From contig VEPF01000328.1 in NCBI GenBank assembly GCA_012027055.1, positions 1 to 5,868 of the forward strand: DNA of 5,868 nt, given 5' to 3'. How positions within the stretch are numbered: position 1 is the stretch's first letter; every line of letters begins with the position of its first letter. The notes beneath the pieces were generated by a model. It was not told where the DNA came from, did not search any database, and was given only the letters and a program-made list of their open reading frames with translations. A program made the translations under genes and the position numbers. The DNA is from Gemmatimonadota bacterium (GTDB lineage Bacteria > Gemmatimonadota > Gemmatimonadetes > Longimicrobiales > RSA9). Below, piece by piece: positions 4,280 through 5,868 of the stretch.

Positions 4280-5868
4280 TCACGGTCCGGCCGGCTTCTG
4301 TCCGCGGAACCGGTAGCTGAGCGCGAGGAACGCGAAGCCGCACGCCAGGAAGAGCACGATCCTCACGGCCACGTCCACGCGCGCCAGGTCGTAGGCGAAC
4401 AGGCGCACGATCAACAGTGCCAGCGAGAGCAGGCCGGCCTGCTGCACCCGCACCCGCTGCCGCGACAGCCCCCAGAGGATGAGCGCCGAGCCCACGACGG
4501 CGTAGGAGACGCTCGCGAGCCACGGCGCGCCCGGCACCGCAGTCAATTCCTCGGCGAGCAGGATGTGGCCGAAAGCGAAGATGCCGCCGCCGTAGGCGAC
4601 GCGCTCGGCAGCCGTGCGTCCCTGCCAAAGCACGATGGCCGCCAGGGCCAGGATGGCGATCCCGCCCAGCGCGTTGGGGTCGAAGGCCGGAGCCGTGGCC
4701 ATGCGGTCGATGCGGTTCAGGAACTCGATGGCCGCGAGCGCATAGAGCAGGTTTGCCAGCACTGCCAGCACCGGCGCGCGCAGCCGGGGCGCGGCCAGGT
4801 AGGCGGCCGTGCCCACGGCGGCCACGCCCACGAAGCCCGCGGCCGGCACCAGTGCCGCCACCGCGAGGAGCGCCGCGCCCGCGGCGGCGGCCGCGAGCGC
4901 GGCGGCGAAGTCGTCGGTGGCGAAGATGACGTTGCCGATGCCGTTCACTTCAGCCGGGGCCGGGGCGCGGTACCGGAACAGGAAGGCGGCGAGCGCGGCA
5001 TAGGCAAACGCGGTGCCGGCGAAGACCGCGTCGAACGCATAGGGCCCGCCGAAGAGCGAGTTGACCAGCAGCGCCAGGCTGATGGTGACGATCAGCGGCT
5101 GGTAGAGCCGGAGCGCGCCCGTGCTCGCGTCAACGGGACGCAATGCCACGGCCCAGCGGAGTCGCGCGCGCAGCAGGGGCAGCACCGCGAAGCCGAGCCA
5201 CATGACGATGGCCGCCGCGGTGGCGGCCGCGTAGGTGGCCGGGCTCCACTGTTCGGGGCGCAGCGGCGCCTGTCCGGGCGCGGCCGGGAAGGCCGGCGCG
5301 GCCACCGCGAGCACGGCTGCCGGCAGAGCCACCAGGTCGTACCACCCGGGCCGCTGCCGGGCCGCGATCAGGGCCGACCAGCCGATCATGAGCAGCAGGT
5401 AGAGCCAGAGCGCCGGGCCGGCCACCGCGTCGTGCAGCAGGAATGCGGGCGGCAGCAGCGACCCGAGCGTGGCGATCGAGGCCATCACGGTGTCGCGCTG
5501 GCGCGCGGCGATGGCGAAGGCGCCGATGGCGACGGCCGCGTGGAAGAGCAGGGTCAGGCTGCCGGGCACGAACCGGTACAGCTCGGAGGCGGCGAGTCCC
5601 GTGATGAACAGGATGATGGTGCCGCCGCCCATGAGGATCTGGCGGTAGCGCAGGCGGCCGGGGAAGCAGCGGAGCCCGGCGAGGAGCAGGCCGCCGCCCA
5701 ACAGCAGGCCGCCCGCGATGCGCAGTTCGGGCGTGAGCCAGCCGCGGTCCACCGCGTAGCGGAACAGCAGGACCAGGCCGACCAGCAGCAGCCCGATGCC
5801 GGCGCGACCCAGCCAGCCCTCGCCCCGGGTGAACCAGTCCTCGGCGGTCATCGGGGTGCGCTTCGGGC
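4280..5868 (-). CDS. DUF2339-type multi-pass membrane protein, probably 5'-truncated by window edge
   Basis: An integral membrane protein of unknown function resembling the DUF2339 'predicted membrane protein' family. At least 523 residues are visible from the ATG at 5851. Nearly the whole length is hydrophobic: segments recur from GRAGIGLLLVGLVLLFRYAV (15-34) through about 43-61, 73-91, 97-116, 122-141, 147-163, 171-188, 207-227, 251-265, 278-293, 314-335, 337-353, 358-377, 394-410, 421-435, 444-462 and 471-488 to about 496-513. Family-like features are WLGRAGIGLLL with RYAVDRGWLTPELR at the N-terminal side and LFAYDLARVDVAVR (484-497) followed by FLALSYRFRG (508-517) at the C-terminus. Many DUF2339 proteins are longer and carry a soluble, often coiled-coil, N-terminal part. 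Here the frame stays open upstream of 5851 to the edge (PKRTP before the Met), and no good ribosome site precedes that ATG, so I favour an upstream start beyond 5868. The C-terminal tail GQKPAGP is short and cytoplasmic-looking. No substrate or reaction is known for the family. Confidence 0.85.
   Translation of the reverse strand, partial: PKRTPMTAEDWFTRGEGWLGRAGIGLLLVGLVLLFRYAVDRGWLTPELRIAGGLLLGGGLLLAGLRCFPGRLRYRQILMGGGTIILFITGLAASELYRFVPGSLTLLFHAAVAIGAFAIAARQRDTVMASIATLGSLLPPAFLLHDAVAGPALWLYLLLMIGWSALIAARQRPGWYDLVALPAAVLAVAAPAFPAAPGQAPLRPEQWSPATYAAATAAAIVMWLGFAVLPLLRARLRWAVALRPVDASTGALRLYQPLIVTISLALLVNSLFGGPYAFDAVFAGTAFAYAALAAFLFRYRAPAPAEVNGIGNVIFATDDFAAALAAAAAGAALLAVAALVPAAGFVGVAAVGTAAYLAAPRLRAPVLAVLANLLYALAAIEFLNRIDRMATAPAFDPNALGGIAILALAAIVLWQGRTAAERVAYGGGIFAFGHILLAEELTAVPGAPWLASVSYAVVGSALILWGLSRQRVRVQQAGLLSLALLIVRLFAYDLARVDVAVRIVLFLACGFAFLALSYRFRGQKPAGP

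Noticed and set aside
4860..4915. GCG/GCC-rich repeat
   Set aside because: It encodes an Ala-rich membrane helix of the DUF2339-type protein; codon bias explains the repetition.

Overview
This is a high-GC (roughly 70% by eye), gene-dense stretch of bacterial chromosome with strongly G/C-biased third codon positions. A protein with a TonB-type C-terminal domain points to a Gram-negative (diderm) host. The GC level and the mix of genes would suit Gemmatimonadota, Myxococcota or a similar lineage, but nothing seen here fixes the phylum.

Layout, left to right. (1) On the + strand is the C-terminal four-fifths of pepT, a zinc tripeptide aminopeptidase; its 5' end lies before the window. (2) Everything else is on the - strand and is read right to left. 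In transcription order it is: a DUF2339-type multi-pass membrane protein whose 5' end probably runs off the right edge; a 217-residue protein with a possible zinc ribbon and a TPR-like helical region; a two-helix membrane-anchored TonB-like protein; a PfkB-family sugar kinase; and an alpha/beta hydrolase. The last three genes are joined by stop/start overlaps of 4 bases (ATGA, then GTGA), so they almost certainly form one translationally coupled unit. The gaps before them are 41 and 95 bases, so all five may form one operon, or the last three may have their own promoter. The hydrolase and pepT converge and their 3' ends overlap by 80 bases, leaving no room for a terminator between them.

The genes do not spell out a single known pathway. 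Peptide breakdown (PepT) is on the opposite strand and probably independent. The TonB-like protein, kinase and hydrolase are tightly coupled, but the kinase substrate and hydrolase ester are unassigned, so a shared role is only inference.

No RNA genes, mobile elements, CRISPR arrays or phage genes were seen. The window looks like ordinary housekeeping and accessory chromosome, not a defence or mobile island. The points most worth a second look are the unusual two-helix TonB-like protein without visible ExbB/ExbD partners, the coupled TonB-kinase-hydrolase cassette, the unassigned zinc-ribbon protein, and a nested dyad in the 95-base gap upstream of the TonB-like gene.
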